Shown: positions 18,790 through 27,841, counted from the first letter of the stretch. The stretch is DNA of 64,000 nt from Phycisphaeraceae bacterium (GCA_019636795.1 JAHBWW010000003.1:124001-188000), one strand, 5' to 3'. Numbers and translations: made by a program. The notes: generated by a model from the letters alone, not told the origin.

Positions 18790-19959
18790 TCACCTCGTTT
18801 CTTCGCGGAGTGGGAGCGGGAGGGCTCGGGTGTGCTGCATGAGCAGTTGCTGCAACGGAGCCCATTGGGTTGCGGCGTGAGAAGCATATTGATTGCGGAT
18901 CTCTGACAGGAGGGCATTGAGGCTTCGTGGGTCGGCGTGCTGATCGAGCGCGACGGCGCACTCGGCCAAGGCGAGTCCGGCGAGATAAGGGAGGCTCTCG
19001 CCGAATCGCGCGGGGAGGTGGAGAAGTTCGACGATGCCCGAGAGTCTGGTTTCGCGGTCGGTTTCCATGAGGAGCGAGCGCCCGATGCCGAGGCGGCACC
19101 ATGCTTCGATCCACATTCGCTGGCGGGCGACTGGAACACGAGCCTCGGCATTCATGATGTCGAGCAAGGTGGCGCGGGCATCGGCGCGTTGCTGCGTGTC
19201 GCCGCATCTTGCGAGGATGATTGAGAGGGCAAGTTGGATGCCTGGATCGCGCTGTTCGCGGCTGTCGAGGTCGAGTTCGGGCGTGCCCTCAACGAGTCCG
19301 ACTTCGAACTGGGCTGCATGGCGGTAGAGACGGCCGAGGATTTCGGCACGGCGTGGGGGTGAGGCATCGGTCGCGGACCATGCCACGATTTCATCGGCGT
19401 TTGCAAAGGCTTCGACCGCTGGGGTTGCGAGCCAGACTGGGGCGAGTGACGGAACAAGCCCGGTTTCGGGATCAACCGCAGGGCGGAGGACACCGACGAT
19501 GAGCGACCGGTACGGCCCGTTGCCTTCACTGGTGAGGTACGCGAGCCAGGGCGTCACGGCGGCGGTGTGAGCACTGCGGCGCAGGCGACAGCGCAGAAGA
19601 CCCTCGGCGACCATCGACGCCATTTCGCTCTGCGATCCTTCGTAACGATCGAAGAGTTGTTCGAACAGCGGCTCGGCGGTGACGGCGTCGCCGCGTTCGA
19701 GGCGGGAGCGTGCTCGCCAGGAGTCGACGGCGATAGGTTCGTACACAAGGGCGTCTTGGGCCTTATCGCCGGTGATTCGTCGAACAGAGTCCCAGCGGAT
19801 TGTGCGTTGTACGCCGAATGGATCTTCGACGATGACACCTGCGAGACTGACGGCGTAGATCTTGCCTTGCGGCGGGGTGCGACCTGCGCGAAGTTCGAGT
19901 TCATCTGCGCATGCGGCTGCGCCGACCAGACCAAGGACGAGGGCGATTGTCCATCGCAT
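18790..19959 (-). CDS. Exported protein of unknown function (operon gene 2)
   Basis: 389 residues with a signal peptide (MRWTIALVLGLVGAAACADE). The following stretch LELRAGRTPPQGKIYAVSLA then VIVEDPFGVQRTIRWDSVRR looks like a small SH3/Sm-like beta domain, frequent at the N-terminus of planctomycete exported proteins. The remainder is helical (RARSRLERGDAVTAEPLFEQ, MRWIEAWCRL-like segments). The start codon overlaps the stop of the vWA gene (TGATG). No catalytic residues can be proposed; context implies an envelope component of the ExbBD machine. Confidence 0.65.
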   Translation of the reverse strand: MRWTIALVLGLVGAAACADELELRAGRTPPQGKIYAVSLAGVIVEDPFGVQRTIRWDSVRRITGDKAQDALVYEPIAVDSWRARSRLERGDAVTAEPLFEQLFDRYEGSQSEMASMVAEGLLRCRLRRSAHTAAVTPWLAYLTSEGNGPYRSLIVGVLRPAVDPETGLVPSLAPVWLATPAVEAFANADEIVAWSATDASPPRRAEILGRLYRHAAQFEVGLVEGTPELDLDSREQRDPGIQLALSIILARCGDTQQRADARATLLDIMNAEARVPVARQRMWIEAWCRLGIGRSLLMETDRETRLSGIVELLHLPARFGESLPYLAGLALAECAVALDQHADPRSLNALLSEIRNQYASHAATQWAPLQQLLMQHTRALPLPLREETR

Positions 19960-20927
19960 CACGGTCCGTCTCCGACGTGCCTGAAGCGTCCGCCGCCGCT
20001 GTCGCGGGAAATTTCGCGCATCATGGCTTCGACGCGTGCGCGGGCCTGGGCATTGCCGATGTTGCCGAACATGATCGAGTGAATCGGAACCCGTGATCGT
20101 CGATTGAGCGATCGCACCTCGCCGGGAATTTCGGCTGCGAACTCGCCATCGGTCATGAAGTAGATTGCGTCGGGGGTTGGCTTCATGCTCAGGGCCATGC
20201 GGAATGCTTCGAGTGGCTCGGTTCCGCCCGAGGGCTCGATTTGCTCGATGCGCCGGCGGAGCAGCAATTTGTTCGACTTGTCTGCGCGGCGCCAAGCGAG
20301 TTCGCCCATCAACGGCGTGGACTGACTGGAAAAGAGGATGATAATGATTTCGGAGGTTTCGGCCAGTTCGGTTGCAGAGCGTGCGAGTTCGACCTTGGTG
20401 CGCCCCATGCGGTTCTCTGAGGCCATGGAGCCGGAGATGTCGACGATGTAAGCGAAGCGGGAACCCTTGGCTTCGAGGCCGAAGAAACTGGCACCGTCGC
20501 CGCTGAGCCCTCCACCTCCGGCTGCGGCATCGAGGGATCCTGAAGAGAGGTCGCCGCCTCCGGCTGCGATGTCGATATCAACGAGTTCGGTGGTGAGGGC
20601 GTCGATCTCGCCGCCGGTCATCTCGGCGGAAATTTCGATTTCGGTGAGGCTTGGTGGAGCCAGATCTGGGGCGTGTGTGGAGGAGAGTTGCACAGTGCTG
20701 TCGGCCAGCTGTGCGAGTTCGGCTTCGGTCAAGATTGCGAAGTCGACGATGGAAGACCCATCGCCGCCGGTGTCGGCGGGTTTGTAGGTGACGTTGAGAA
20801 TGAGCGCGAGCAACGCTGCAACCAGATGGACCGCAACGCTTGCCAGAACACCGACGACGGAGGCCCGCTGCACCCACCACAGCAGGTTGTGGCTTTTGTT
20901 GATCGGTGCTGTCTGTGATTCGATCAT
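19959..20927 (-). CDS. Membrane-anchored von Willebrand factor A domain protein (operon gene 1)
   Basis: 322 residues. One N-terminal helix near 20-43 (SVVGVLASVAVHLVAALLAL), a flexible Gly-rich linker (IAAGGGDLSSGSLDAAAGGG), then a vWA domain whose MIDAS motif is DISGSMAS, with the later Thr in GGTEPLEAF and the Asp in YFMTDGEF completing the metal site. The topology (short N-terminus, one helix, linker, C-terminal periplasmic domain) is that of TonB/TolA, but the outer domain is vWA. Start ATG 20927 has AAGG seven bases upstream; a GTG nine codons earlier is the alternative. It heads the operon, divergent from pyrH across a 207-base spacer. Confidence 0.88.
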   Translation of the reverse strand: MIESQTAPINKSHNLLWWVQRASVVGVLASVAVHLVAALLALILNVTYKPADTGGDGSSIVDFAILTEAELAQLADSTVQLSSTHAPDLAPPSLTEIEISAEMTGGEIDALTTELVDIDIAAGGGDLSSGSLDAAAGGGGLSGDGASFFGLEAKGSRFAYIVDISGSMASENRMGRTKVELARSATELAETSEIIIILFSSQSTPLMGELAWRRADKSNKLLLRRRIEQIEPSGGTEPLEAFRMALSMKPTPDAIYFMTDGEFAAEIPGEVRSLNRRSRVPIHSIMFGNIGNAQARARVEAMMREISRDSGGGRFRHVGDGP

Positions 20928-21134
20928 GGTCGTGCCTTGCGAAGATCCTTGCACCCAGGGCGTGTGCTCTCAACAGCATCGGTCGATTTTGCGCTGTCCA
21001 TGCACCCTTTACGGTTCGCGTGAGTGCTGCGCTTGGTTCTACAGATCCCCTTCTTACGGGTTGCATCGACTTGACCTGAGGGGTCCGAGACCGTTCAATC
21101 GCCCGGTTCAACCCACACACTGCGCGAGACCCGA

Positions 21135-21911
21135 ATGCCAACTGCCCCATCGACAAGCCCGAGCACCCGGCCGACCCTTCACTCGATTCTGGGCCGGCCC
21201 CCTCGACGGGTGCTGCTGAAGATTTCCGGGGAGGCTTTTGCAAAGGCGGGGGAATTCGGGATTGATCCTGACGAGTTGACGCTGATCGCCAAGGAGATCG
21301 GGGACGCACATGCTGTGGGAGCGCAGGTTGCGGTTGTGGTCGGGGGGGGAAACATCATTCGGGGTGCTTCGCTCGCACGGTCGGGTGATATTCATCAGGC
21401 GACGGCAGACTACATGGGAATGCTTGGGACGGTGATGAATGCGGCTGCGCTCAAGGAAAAACTGTTGAGCATGGGGGTTGATTGCCGGGTGCAGTCGGCC
21501 CTGGAGATCAAGGCACTGGCGGAGCCATTTATTCGTGGTCGGGCGATCCGTCATCTTGAGAAGGGCCGGGTGGTGATTCTGGCTGCGGGGACGGGCAATC
21601 CCTTTTTTACAACCGACACATGTGCGGCGTTGCGGGCGAGCGAACTGGATTGCGATGTGCTGCTCAAGGCGACGAAGGTGGATGGAATCTACACGGCTGA
21701 CCCGAACAAGGACAGTACTGCGATACGATACGATCACTTGACGTTTTCGGAAGCGCTGGCCAAGCGTCTTGCGGTGATGGACCTGACGGCGCTGGCGATG
21801 TGTCAGGAGCGGAAGTTGCCGCTGCTGGTGTTTGACTTCAAGAAGCCCCGGAACATCAGGCGTGTGATTGAGGGCGAGCCGATCGGGACGATTGTGACTG
21901 CGGATGCCTGA
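21135..21911 (+). CDS. pyrH: UMP kinase
   Basis: 258 residues of the amino-acid kinase fold: LLKISGEAFAKAGEFGIDP, VAVVVGGGNIIRGASLARSG, GTVMNAAALKEKL, ILAAGTGNPFFTTDTCAAL, DVLLKATKVDGIYTADP. It phosphorylates UMP to UDP in pyrimidine nucleotide synthesis and in bacteria is a hexamer regulated by GTP and UTP. It has about 17 extra N-terminal residues before RRVLLKISGE compared with E. coli PyrH; a later start is therefore possible. It is followed by frr, a common bacterial gene pair. Confidence 0.96.
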   Translation: MPTAPSTSPSTRPTLHSILGRPPRRVLLKISGEAFAKAGEFGIDPDELTLIAKEIGDAHAVGAQVAVVVGGGNIIRGASLARSGDIHQATADYMGMLGTVMNAAALKEKLLSMGVDCRVQSALEIKALAEPFIRGRAIRHLEKGRVVILAAGTGNPFFTTDTCAALRASELDCDVLLKATKVDGIYTADPNKDSTAIRYDHLTFSEALAKRLAVMDLTALAMCQERKLPLLVFDFKKPRNIRRVIEGEPIGTIVTADA

Positions 21912-21979
21912 CCTTTGGAGCAGGGTGGGCTTATGATGCTTGCGTTTTGGATTTTGCGATCGACTTTGCGGAGGTATGC

Positions 21980-22555
21980 ATGATGACGACAGACCCTGAC
22001 ACGATTTTGCTGGAAGCCGAGGAGTCGATGCTCAAGGCGATCGATTATCTCAAGCATGAGTTTCAGGGGCTGCGGACAGGGCGTGCTTCGACGGCGCTGG
22101 TGGAGTACATCAAGGTGGACTACTACGGGAGTGCGACGGATTTGAAGTCGATTGCGGCGTTGAGCATTCCGGAGCCTTCGCAGATTCTGATCAAGCCTTT
22201 TGACGCGACGTCGCTCGGGGCGATCAAAACGGCGATTGAGCAATCGGGGCTTGGGCTGAACCCGCAGGTCGAGGCCAAGCAGATTCGGCTGAATATTCCG
22301 ATGCTGACGAGCGAAAGGCGCCAGCAGCTTGTGGGGCAGGCCAAGAAGATGGCTGAGGAGCAGAAGGTGGTGATGCGCAACGCGCGGCGCGACGCGAACA
22401 AGCACGCGGACGGGCTCTCGAAGCAGGCGGGGCAGCACTTCTCGGAAGACGAGATCGACACGTTGAAGGAAGAGATTCAGGACATGCTCAAGAAGTATGA
22501 GACGCAGCTCGATGAGATGCTGACGAAGAAGTCGAACGAGATTACGGAAGTGTGA
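21980..22555 (+). CDS. frr: Ribosome recycling factor
   Basis: 191 residues: TILLEAEESMLKAIDYLKHE, LRTGRASTALVEYIKVDYYG, LSIPEPSQILIKPFDATSLG, IRLNIPMLTSERRQQLVGQA, VVMRNARRDANKHADGLSKQ and SEDEIDTLKEEIQDMLKKYE. With EF-G it splits post-termination ribosomes. The ATG at 21980 has GGAGGT six bases upstream; the open frame 33 bases earlier begins with a TTG inside the spacer and is not credible. Length equals the family norm (about 185). The strong terminator at 22599 closes the pyrH-frr unit. Confidence 0.96.
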   Translation: MMTTDPDTILLEAEESMLKAIDYLKHEFQGLRTGRASTALVEYIKVDYYGSATDLKSIAALSIPEPSQILIKPFDATSLGAIKTAIEQSGLGLNPQVEAKQIRLNIPMLTSERRQQLVGQAKKMAEEQKVVMRNARRDANKHADGLSKQAGQHFSEDEIDTLKEEIQDMLKKYETQLDEMLTKKSNEITEV

Positions 22556-22598
22556 AAGAGCTCGCCAGGCGGTGGGCTTGGACTGAAGGACCGGATAG

Positions 22599-22630
22599 AA
22601 AAAGCCCGCGAACGAGTGTCGCGGGCTTTT
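22599..22630. terminator. Rho-independent terminator, bidirectional
   Basis: Perfect 11-bp inverted repeat AAAAGCCCGCG / CGCGGGCTTTT around a 9-base loop, with the A-run on one side and T-run on the other. It can end frr transcription on the plus strand and sppA transcription on the minus strand (sppA stops at 22659). Confidence 0.95.
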
Positions 22631-22658
22631 GGTTTGTGAAGAAGAATGACGCAGTGAT

Positions 22659-24446
22659 TCACCGGAACAGCAGGACGCGAGGCGAAGTCAGCAGGACGGG
22701 TTCGCGGCGGAGTTGCATGTTTGCGTTGATCGCATCGCGAAGGACTTCGAAGCGCCTTTCGCCGAGAAGCTCGCGAAGCGTGCCTGCGATGGGAGCCAGC
22801 GTGGCCTGCGTCGAGAGGCCTGCGGGCGCTTTGACGAACCCTCCGAGCATTTCGTCGATGAGGTCGGTGATGGATTTGGGGCCGGGGAAGTCCATGATTT
22901 CGAAATCGTCGAGATCAAGATCGGCTGCGAGTTCGTGGATGGCGTCATCGAGCCCGCCGATGGCATCGATCATGTTGAGATCGAGGGCTTGTTCGCCGAG
23001 GAAGAGGCGGCCTTCGGCTGTGCGACCGAGATCGATGCCGGGCCTGCCGGAGGAGACGCGGCTGGTGAACTGGTCGTAGGTCTGCTTCATGCGGTCGCGG
23101 ATGAGTGCGCGTTCAACGTCGCTCCATGGGCGGGTGGAACTGAGGAGTTCGCTGCGTGGCCCGCGTGAGCGTTCGACGACGTTGATGTGGAGTTTGTCGT
23201 AGAGGCCTCCCATCGCGATCTTGCCTCCGACGACGCCGATCGAGCCGACGATGCTCGATGGATTGGCGTAAATGCGTTGACCACCCACGGCGATGTAGTA
23301 GCCGCCCGAAGCTGCCATTGAGCCGACGCTGACCCAAACTGGTTTTTCTTCGGCGAGGCGCTGAAGCCCCTGCCAGATAACTTCGCTTGCGATGGCGGAG
23401 CCGCCGGGGGAATCGATGCGCACGACGACGCCCTTGATCATGTCCTGTTCGAGAATGTCTTCGATGGCGTTACGAATGGTGCGACTTCCGACGCTTGAGC
23501 CGCCGAGGAACCCGCCAGAGGAGGACTCGCCATCCACGATCGCGCCATCGATGTGGAGGATGGCGATGGTGGGCGAGGTTGCGGTGTGTGATGGCTTCTT
23601 TGAGAGGATTGAGAAGAAGGCGAATGGGTTGGCCATATCGAATGAGGAAGAGGTGTCATCGTTGAGATCGAGCGTGAACTCGACTTCGGAGCCGTAGATG
23701 GTTTCGAGGTGGTCGTAGATGGTCGGGAGATCGACTGCGGCGTCGATGAGCCCGAGGGAGATGGCTTCGGCCTCGTTGGCCCACCAGCCATCGGACATGG
23801 CGCGATCGAGTTGCTGATCGTCCATGTTTCGGCCGTCCATGATGATCTGTCGCATGGTGCCGTACATCGCGTCGAGTAGCCCCGAGATGTTTTGTTCCCA
23901 AGCGGGGCTGGGCTGGGTCTTCATCATCATTTCGTCGGCGCCCTTGTAGTCGCCGATCTGCACGTAGTCGGGGTTCATGCCGATCCAAGTAAACGTATCG
24001 CGCAGGTACATCTCTTCCATATGCAGGCCCGAAAGCGAGACATTGCCGCCTGACTGGATGAGGATGGAATCGGCGAAACTACCGAGCAGGAGTTCGGGGT
24101 TGGCGTAGTTCTCGGCGAAGACATGGATTTTCTTGCCTGCTTCGCGGATACGAAGCATCGCCTGACCGAGTTCCTCGATGTGCGTGACATCGAGCGCGGC
24201 ATCCTTGAGGCGAATAACGAGGCCTTCGATGTCGTCGTGGTAGGCCACTTCGTCGATTCGTTCGACGAGGCTTCGGAGGGTGTCACCTTCGGAACCCCCG
24301 AGCCAGGCGAATGGGCCGGGCTGCTGGGTGGGTGTGCCCGAGAGTTCAAGCCATGCAAGCCCGACGGGCTGGGCGGCTGCTCCGGACACTGCGACTTGCG
24401 AAACCAGGCCCGCAACACAAGCAAGCGAACGTGTGATCAAACTCAT
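22659..24446 (-). CDS. sppA: Signal peptide peptidase SppA (67-kDa double-domain type)
   Basis: 595 residues with an N-terminal signal/anchor sequence and two tandem ClpP-like S49 domains. The N-terminal domain contains YKGADEMM, whose Lys is the general base in E. coli SppA; the C-terminal domain has VVVRIDSPGGSAIASEVIWQ and GSMAASGGYYIAVGG, whose Ser (SMAASGGYY) is the nucleophile. It degrades leftover signal peptides in the membrane. Length is close to E. coli SppA (618). It converges with the frr gene through the shared terminator. The 106 bases upstream separate it from the zincin gene on the same strand. Confidence 0.93.
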   Translation of the reverse strand: MSLITRSLACVAGLVSQVAVSGAAAQPVGLAWLELSGTPTQQPGPFAWLGGSEGDTLRSLVERIDEVAYHDDIEGLVIRLKDAALDVTHIEELGQAMLRIREAGKKIHVFAENYANPELLLGSFADSILIQSGGNVSLSGLHMEEMYLRDTFTWIGMNPDYVQIGDYKGADEMMMKTQPSPAWEQNISGLLDAMYGTMRQIIMDGRNMDDQQLDRAMSDGWWANEAEAISLGLIDAAVDLPTIYDHLETIYGSEVEFTLDLNDDTSSSFDMANPFAFFSILSKKPSHTATSPTIAILHIDGAIVDGESSSGGFLGGSSVGSRTIRNAIEDILEQDMIKGVVVRIDSPGGSAIASEVIWQGLQRLAEEKPVWVSVGSMAASGGYYIAVGGQRIYANPSSIVGSIGVVGGKIAMGGLYDKLHINVVERSRGPRSELLSSTRPWSDVERALIRDRMKQTYDQFTSRVSSGRPGIDLGRTAEGRLFLGEQALDLNMIDAIGGLDDAIHELAADLDLDDFEIMDFPGPKSITDLIDEMLGGFVKAPAGLSTQATLAPIAGTLRELLGERRFEVLRDAINANMQLRREPVLLTSPRVLLFR

Positions 24447-24552
24447 GCCTCACTCCGTAGATTAGGAAAATACGAACAAAGGTTAGGCCCGCTAGGGGAC
24501 TGAAACATTCGTGGGTCGAGCGATGTGTCGCCTGATCGATTCAGACCAACGG

Positions 24553-24954
24553 TCAGTCGTACCCGAGATCCTCAAGATCATCCTCATCGAGCCCGAACTC
24601 GTGTCCGATTTCGTGCAGGAGCGTGATTCGGATCTGCTCGCGTACCTTTTCAATGCCGCCGGGTTGATCGAACCCGCCGGCGAGATCGATGATTCCGACG
24701 CGGAATAGGTGGATCTGCGATGGGAGACGCCATTGGTGCTCGATGCTGCGCTCGGTCGTGGCGATACCCGTATGAAGCCCGCACAAGGTTTCGGCTTCGC
24801 CTTCTTCGAGTTCAAGCCCGACCAGCAGGTCCGGAGTCGGCACGTCGAGCACGACCACGGGGACCTCGTCGATAATGGAGCGCACGCTGACGGGGAGGTC
24901 GGTGATGACTTCTTCGAGGAGCGTGTCGAACTGTTCACGGTTGTGTCGGTTCAT
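24553..24954 (-). CDS. Metallopeptidase family protein (zincin fold, small MMP37/COG3824 type)
   Basis: 133 residues. The active-site motif is LLHEIGHEFGLDEDDLEDLG (HExxHxxGxxE type). The N-terminus (FDTLLEEVITDLPVSVRSII), followed by VPVVVLDVPTPDLLVGLELE, is typical of the minimal zincin family found in many bacteria and often called metallopeptidase family protein; its substrate is unknown. The first 4 bases overlap the end of the upstream membrane protein gene, so the two are translationally coupled. The Cys-Gly-Leu-His segment before the zinc helix (ETLCGLHTGI) is also typical. Confidence 0.85.
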   Translation of the reverse strand: MNRHNREQFDTLLEEVITDLPVSVRSIIDEVPVVVLDVPTPDLLVGLELEEGEAETLCGLHTGIATTERSIEHQWRLPSQIHLFRVGIIDLAGGFDQPGGIEKVREQIRITLLHEIGHEFGLDEDDLEDLGYD

Positions 24955-25901
24955 GTGCGATCATCGAAGATGTCGGTCAGGCCGATGCCGGGTGCCATGA
25001 TGACGCGGCGGATGCGCCATGCGTCAAGCGTTACGCCCCAGAGTGCGACGGTGAGCAGGAATGAACCGGCTGCGACAAGGATGACGCCGACGGTGTACAG
25101 CAGGTTGGTAATCGGGCCTGAGAACTGAGTTTGAATCAGGAGTGTCAGATCGCCTATGAGTGCGATGCCCGCTGCAGCTGCGAGTGCTCGCAAGGGCTGG
25201 CGATCGACACGACCGGAGCGTACAAGCACGCTTCGATGCGCGAGAATGAGCGCATTGGAATGCAGAAGGAGCACCATCGCGATGAGGCTGATGCCGAAGA
25301 CCAGGCGAAGTGCGATGCGCAGCATCGGCATTTCGGTTGTGCTGCTATAGACGTAGTACTCGTAGGGATCGATGCGGAAGAACATGTACCATGCGGCGGC
25401 AATGAGTGGTGCATAGCACAACACGCCGAGAATCGCGCGGCGCACATTGCGTCGGTCCAGGCCTGCGTGAGGGCGGATGATCGCAATCGCGCCAAGACCC
25501 GAGGCGATGAGCGAGCCAATATAGAAACGAGACAACGGAACCACATCAGCAGATATGCCGAAGAATCGTTCGGAGAATTCACATGCGCGAATGACCCAGT
25601 TCAGGACTGCGGCACAAAATGCTGCGAAGGTCCACAGAAGAACCCCGATCTGGATGAGGCGGGGATGCTCGATGGGCTGCAACTCGTCGGCGTGCGGATC
25701 GACCAGCGCAAGGATGGACGCTTTGACGGGCAGACCGCACTCGCCGCACACGGACAGAATCGACAATCCTCGAAGATTGTACTGGCATCGGGCGCAATGG
25801 AGATCGCCGGTGAGTTCGCGCGCAATGAACTCGGTGCCTTGGGTACGGGGCAACTCAGGCAACTGGGTAGTCCGCTTAGCGAAGTCTTCCGGCACGCACA
25901 C
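24951..25901 (-). CDS. Polytopic membrane protein with N-terminal zinc ribbon
   Basis: About 316 residues. The N-terminal cytoplasmic part has a rubredoxin-like zinc ribbon, CARCQYNLRGL ... CGECGLPV. Then come about six hydrophobic helices (IGVLLWTFAAFCAAVLNWVI, FYIGSLIASGLGAIAIIR, AILGVLCYAPLIAAAWYMFF, IALRLVFGISLIAMVLLLH, AAAGIALIGDLTLLIQ, LYTVGVILVAAGSFLLTVAL). The CxYxLRGL ribbon is common in planctomycete membrane proteins of unknown function. The first start is GTG at 25901, opposite the MoxR gene at 26001. Its downstream partner is the zincin gene, 4-base overlap. Confidence 0.6.
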   Translation of the reverse strand: MCVPEDFAKRTTQLPELPRTQGTEFIARELTGDLHCARCQYNLRGLSILSVCGECGLPVKASILALVDPHADELQPIEHPRLIQIGVLLWTFAAFCAAVLNWVIRACEFSERFFGISADVVPLSRFYIGSLIASGLGAIAIIRPHAGLDRRNVRRAILGVLCYAPLIAAAWYMFFRIDPYEYYVYSSTTEMPMLRIALRLVFGISLIAMVLLLHSNALILAHRSVLVRSGRVDRQPLRALAAAAGIALIGDLTLLIQTQFSGPITNLLYTVGVILVAAGSFLLTVALWGVTLDAWRIRRVIMAPGIGLTDIFDDRT

Positions 25902-26000
25902 ACTCCATCAGGAATCCCGACCAGTGAAAGCATACCTTCGCCCCGCCGCTGGCATCGGAAGCGAGCAGGCTTATACTGGACCTTGAGAGATCAGGAATCC

Positions 26001-26930
26001 ATGCGCATACACCTTGACCGACTTCGCGAAAACGTCGCCCGAACTTTTCTGGGAAGCACCCGGCCGATTGATCGCCTTATCTGCTGCCTGCTGGCACGCG
26101 GGCACGCGCTGATCGAGGATGTGCCGGGGGTGGGCAAGACGGTGCTGGCGTCGGCCCTGGCGCGCAGCATTGATGCGGACTTTTCTCGCATTCAGTTGAC
26201 GCCTGACCTTCTTCCTGCCGATGTGCTGGGCGTGAGCATCTATGAGCGGGAGACAGGGAAGTTTCACTTCAAGAAGGGGCCTTTGTTTGCCAACATTGTG
26301 CTTGCCGACGAGATCAACCGCACGACGCCGCGCACACAGTCGGCCCTGCTCGAAGCGATGAATGAAGCGAGCGTGACGATAGAGGGCGCTCCGGTTCCGT
26401 TGCCTCACCCGTTCATGGTTCTCGCGACGCAGAACCCGTATGAGTTTGAGGGCACATACCTGTTGCCCGAGAACCAACTCGACCGGTTTCTGATGCGTAT
26501 CAGCCTGGGATATCCGTCGGCCGAGGTCGAAACGCACATGCTCGATTTGCGTCCGGCGCAGAATGTGCTGACGGACCTGAAACCGGTGCTGACACGCGAC
26601 GATGTTATTGAAGCGCAGAAAATGGTTGACGCGGTGAAACTCGATGAGTCGCTGCGGCGGTACATCGTAGAACTCGCCGGTGCGACGCGGCGACACGAAG
26701 AGATTCAGGTCGGCATGTCGCCGCGCGGTGCGCTCGCGCTGGCACACGCTGCCAGAGCGACGGCCCTGCTCAATGATCGGGACTACGCCATTCCCGAAGA
26801 TATTCTCGAAAATCTGATCGAAGTCGGCGGGCACCGCATCATTTCGCGCTCGTATCGCGCGGGGCAGAACTGGGAAGTCGCAGCCGGGCTGCTGCGGCAG
26901 ATTGCACAGAGTGTGCCGAGCCCGATGTGA
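26001..26930 (+). CDS. MoxR family AAA+ ATPase
   Basis: 309 residues: Walker A GVGKTVLASALARS within EDVPGVGKTV, Walker B NIVLADEINRTTPRTQSALL, the family MNEASVTIEG, ATQNPYEFEGTYLLPENQLD sensor region, and the C-terminal lid IQVGMSPRGALALAHAARAT. MoxR ATPases act as chaperones in metal or cofactor insertion and usually sit before a DUF58/vWA protein gene; here none follows within 1 kb, the next genes being CDGSH and a hydrolase. The start at ATG 26001 (MRIHLDRLRENVARTF) is preceded by AGGA; the much longer open frame in front lacks coding character. The vWA gene at 19959 is 5 kb away. Confidence 0.93.
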   Translation: MRIHLDRLRENVARTFLGSTRPIDRLICCLLARGHALIEDVPGVGKTVLASALARSIDADFSRIQLTPDLLPADVLGVSIYERETGKFHFKKGPLFANIVLADEINRTTPRTQSALLEAMNEASVTIEGAPVPLPHPFMVLATQNPYEFEGTYLLPENQLDRFLMRISLGYPSAEVETHMLDLRPAQNVLTDLKPVLTRDDVIEAQKMVDAVKLDESLRRYIVELAGATRRHEEIQVGMSPRGALALAHAARATALLNDRDYAIPEDILENLIEVGGHRIISRSYRAGQNWEVAAGLLRQIAQSVPSPM

Positions 26931-26963
26931 CGGCAGTCGAGCAGGACGACAATGGAGAAACCA

Positions 26964-27176
26964 ATGCCTCGCATGATCCGTCACGACGCTACAGGCCCGA
27001 TTCGCATCGACCCTCAGGACAAGCCGATTTTTGTGTGCGCGTGCGGGTTGTCGCAGAAGTTCCCGCTGTGCGACGGCACTCATAAAGGCTGCAAGGATGA
27101 GCAGCCCGGCAAGGTGTATGTGTATGACGCGGAGCGGAAGAAGGTGATCGAGGAGCGTGACGAGGCTCAGCCGTAG
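26964..27176 (+). CDS. CDGSH iron-sulfur domain protein
   Basis: About 70 residues with the 2Fe-2S motif CACGLSQKFPLCDGTHKGC (three Cys and one His ligands), the mitoNEET-type cluster site. It also has GPIRIDPQDKPIFVCACG, matching the bacterial single-CDGSH family. It is likely an electron-transfer or cluster-transfer protein. The start MPRMIRHDATG (26964) is preferred because GGAG lies eight bases upstream; an ATG four codons earlier overlaps that site. Its stop overlaps the converging hydrolase gene by 10 bases. Confidence 0.88.
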   Translation: MPRMIRHDATGPIRIDPQDKPIFVCACGLSQKFPLCDGTHKGCKDEQPGKVYVYDAERKKVIEERDEAQP

Positions 27177-27841
27177 GTTTTGGTATCGCCCGGAGCCATG
27201 GCCCACACTTCGACTTCGGCCGGTCGGAACGGCGTGATATCCTGGGCCAGCAGCGGGAAGGTCTTCCAGTGGATGGGAATGGCGATGCGTGGCTTGATCA
27301 TCTCGGCAGCCATGCGCCCGAGTTCGGGGCCCATCGTGAAGCGATCCCCGACAGGGATGCACGCGATATCGGGGTTGTAGAGTTCGCCGATGAGGCGGAG
27401 GTCGCTGAAGAGGCCGGTGTCACCGAGATGGTAGATGGTCGCATTCTCGGCTTCGAAATGTGCGACGATGCCGCAGGGCTGGCCCATGTAGCGACCTTCG
27501 TAACTTGAAGAGTGGAAGGCCTGTGTAAAGGCGATCCAGCCGAAGGGCGTCTTGACCTTGCCGCCGGGGTTGCCGGGGTTGGTTTCGACGCTGTGCTCGC
27601 CCATGAATTCGCAGATTTCCCAGCATGCGATGACGGTCGCGTTGTTGGCCTTGGCGATCGCGACCGAGTCGCCGATGTGATCGCCGTGGCCGTGAGTAAT
27701 GGCGATGTGATCGCACTTGATCTGATCGGGCTTGCGGGTTGCCAGGGGGTTGCCGGTGAGGAATGGGTCGATGACGAGGGTTCCGCCGGCGCTCTTGATG
27801 ATGAAACCGGAATGGCCGAGATATTCAATGGTCAGCGGCAT
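27167..27841 (-). CDS. Metal-dependent hydrolase, UPF0173/metallo-beta-lactamase fold
   Basis: 224 residues: MPLTIEYLGHSGFIIKS, IAITHGHGDHIGDSVAIAK (HxHxDH zinc motif), IACWEICEFMGEHSVET, HLGDTGLFSDLRLIGELYNP, ACIPVGDRFTMGPELGRM and AIPIHWKTFP. This is the UPF0173 branch (YtkL-like), with a typical HSS/HFEAENATIYHLGDTG layout; the substrate is unknown. The ATG at 27841 has AGAGGAG eight bases upstream; the longer frame upstream has no similarity. It overlaps the CDGSH gene by 10 bases tail-to-tail. Confidence 0.92.
   Translation of the reverse strand: MPLTIEYLGHSGFIIKSAGGTLVIDPFLTGNPLATRKPDQIKCDHIAITHGHGDHIGDSVAIAKANNATVIACWEICEFMGEHSVETNPGNPGGKVKTPFGWIAFTQAFHSSSYEGRYMGQPCGIVAHFEAENATIYHLGDTGLFSDLRLIGELYNPDIACIPVGDRFTMGPELGRMAAEMIKPRIAIPIHWKTFPLLAQDITPFRPAEVEVWAMAPGDTKTYG

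Noticed and set aside
22599-22630. The hairpin near frr as a transposon end or attachment site
   Set aside because: It has A- and T-runs on the two sides and sits between converging genes, which is exactly a bidirectional terminator.
25131-25998. Long plus-strand open frame upstream of the MoxR gene as an N-terminal extension
   Set aside because: It lies antisense to the zinc-ribbon membrane protein gene and has a His/Asp/Arg-biased composition; the AAA+ protein begins naturally at 26001.
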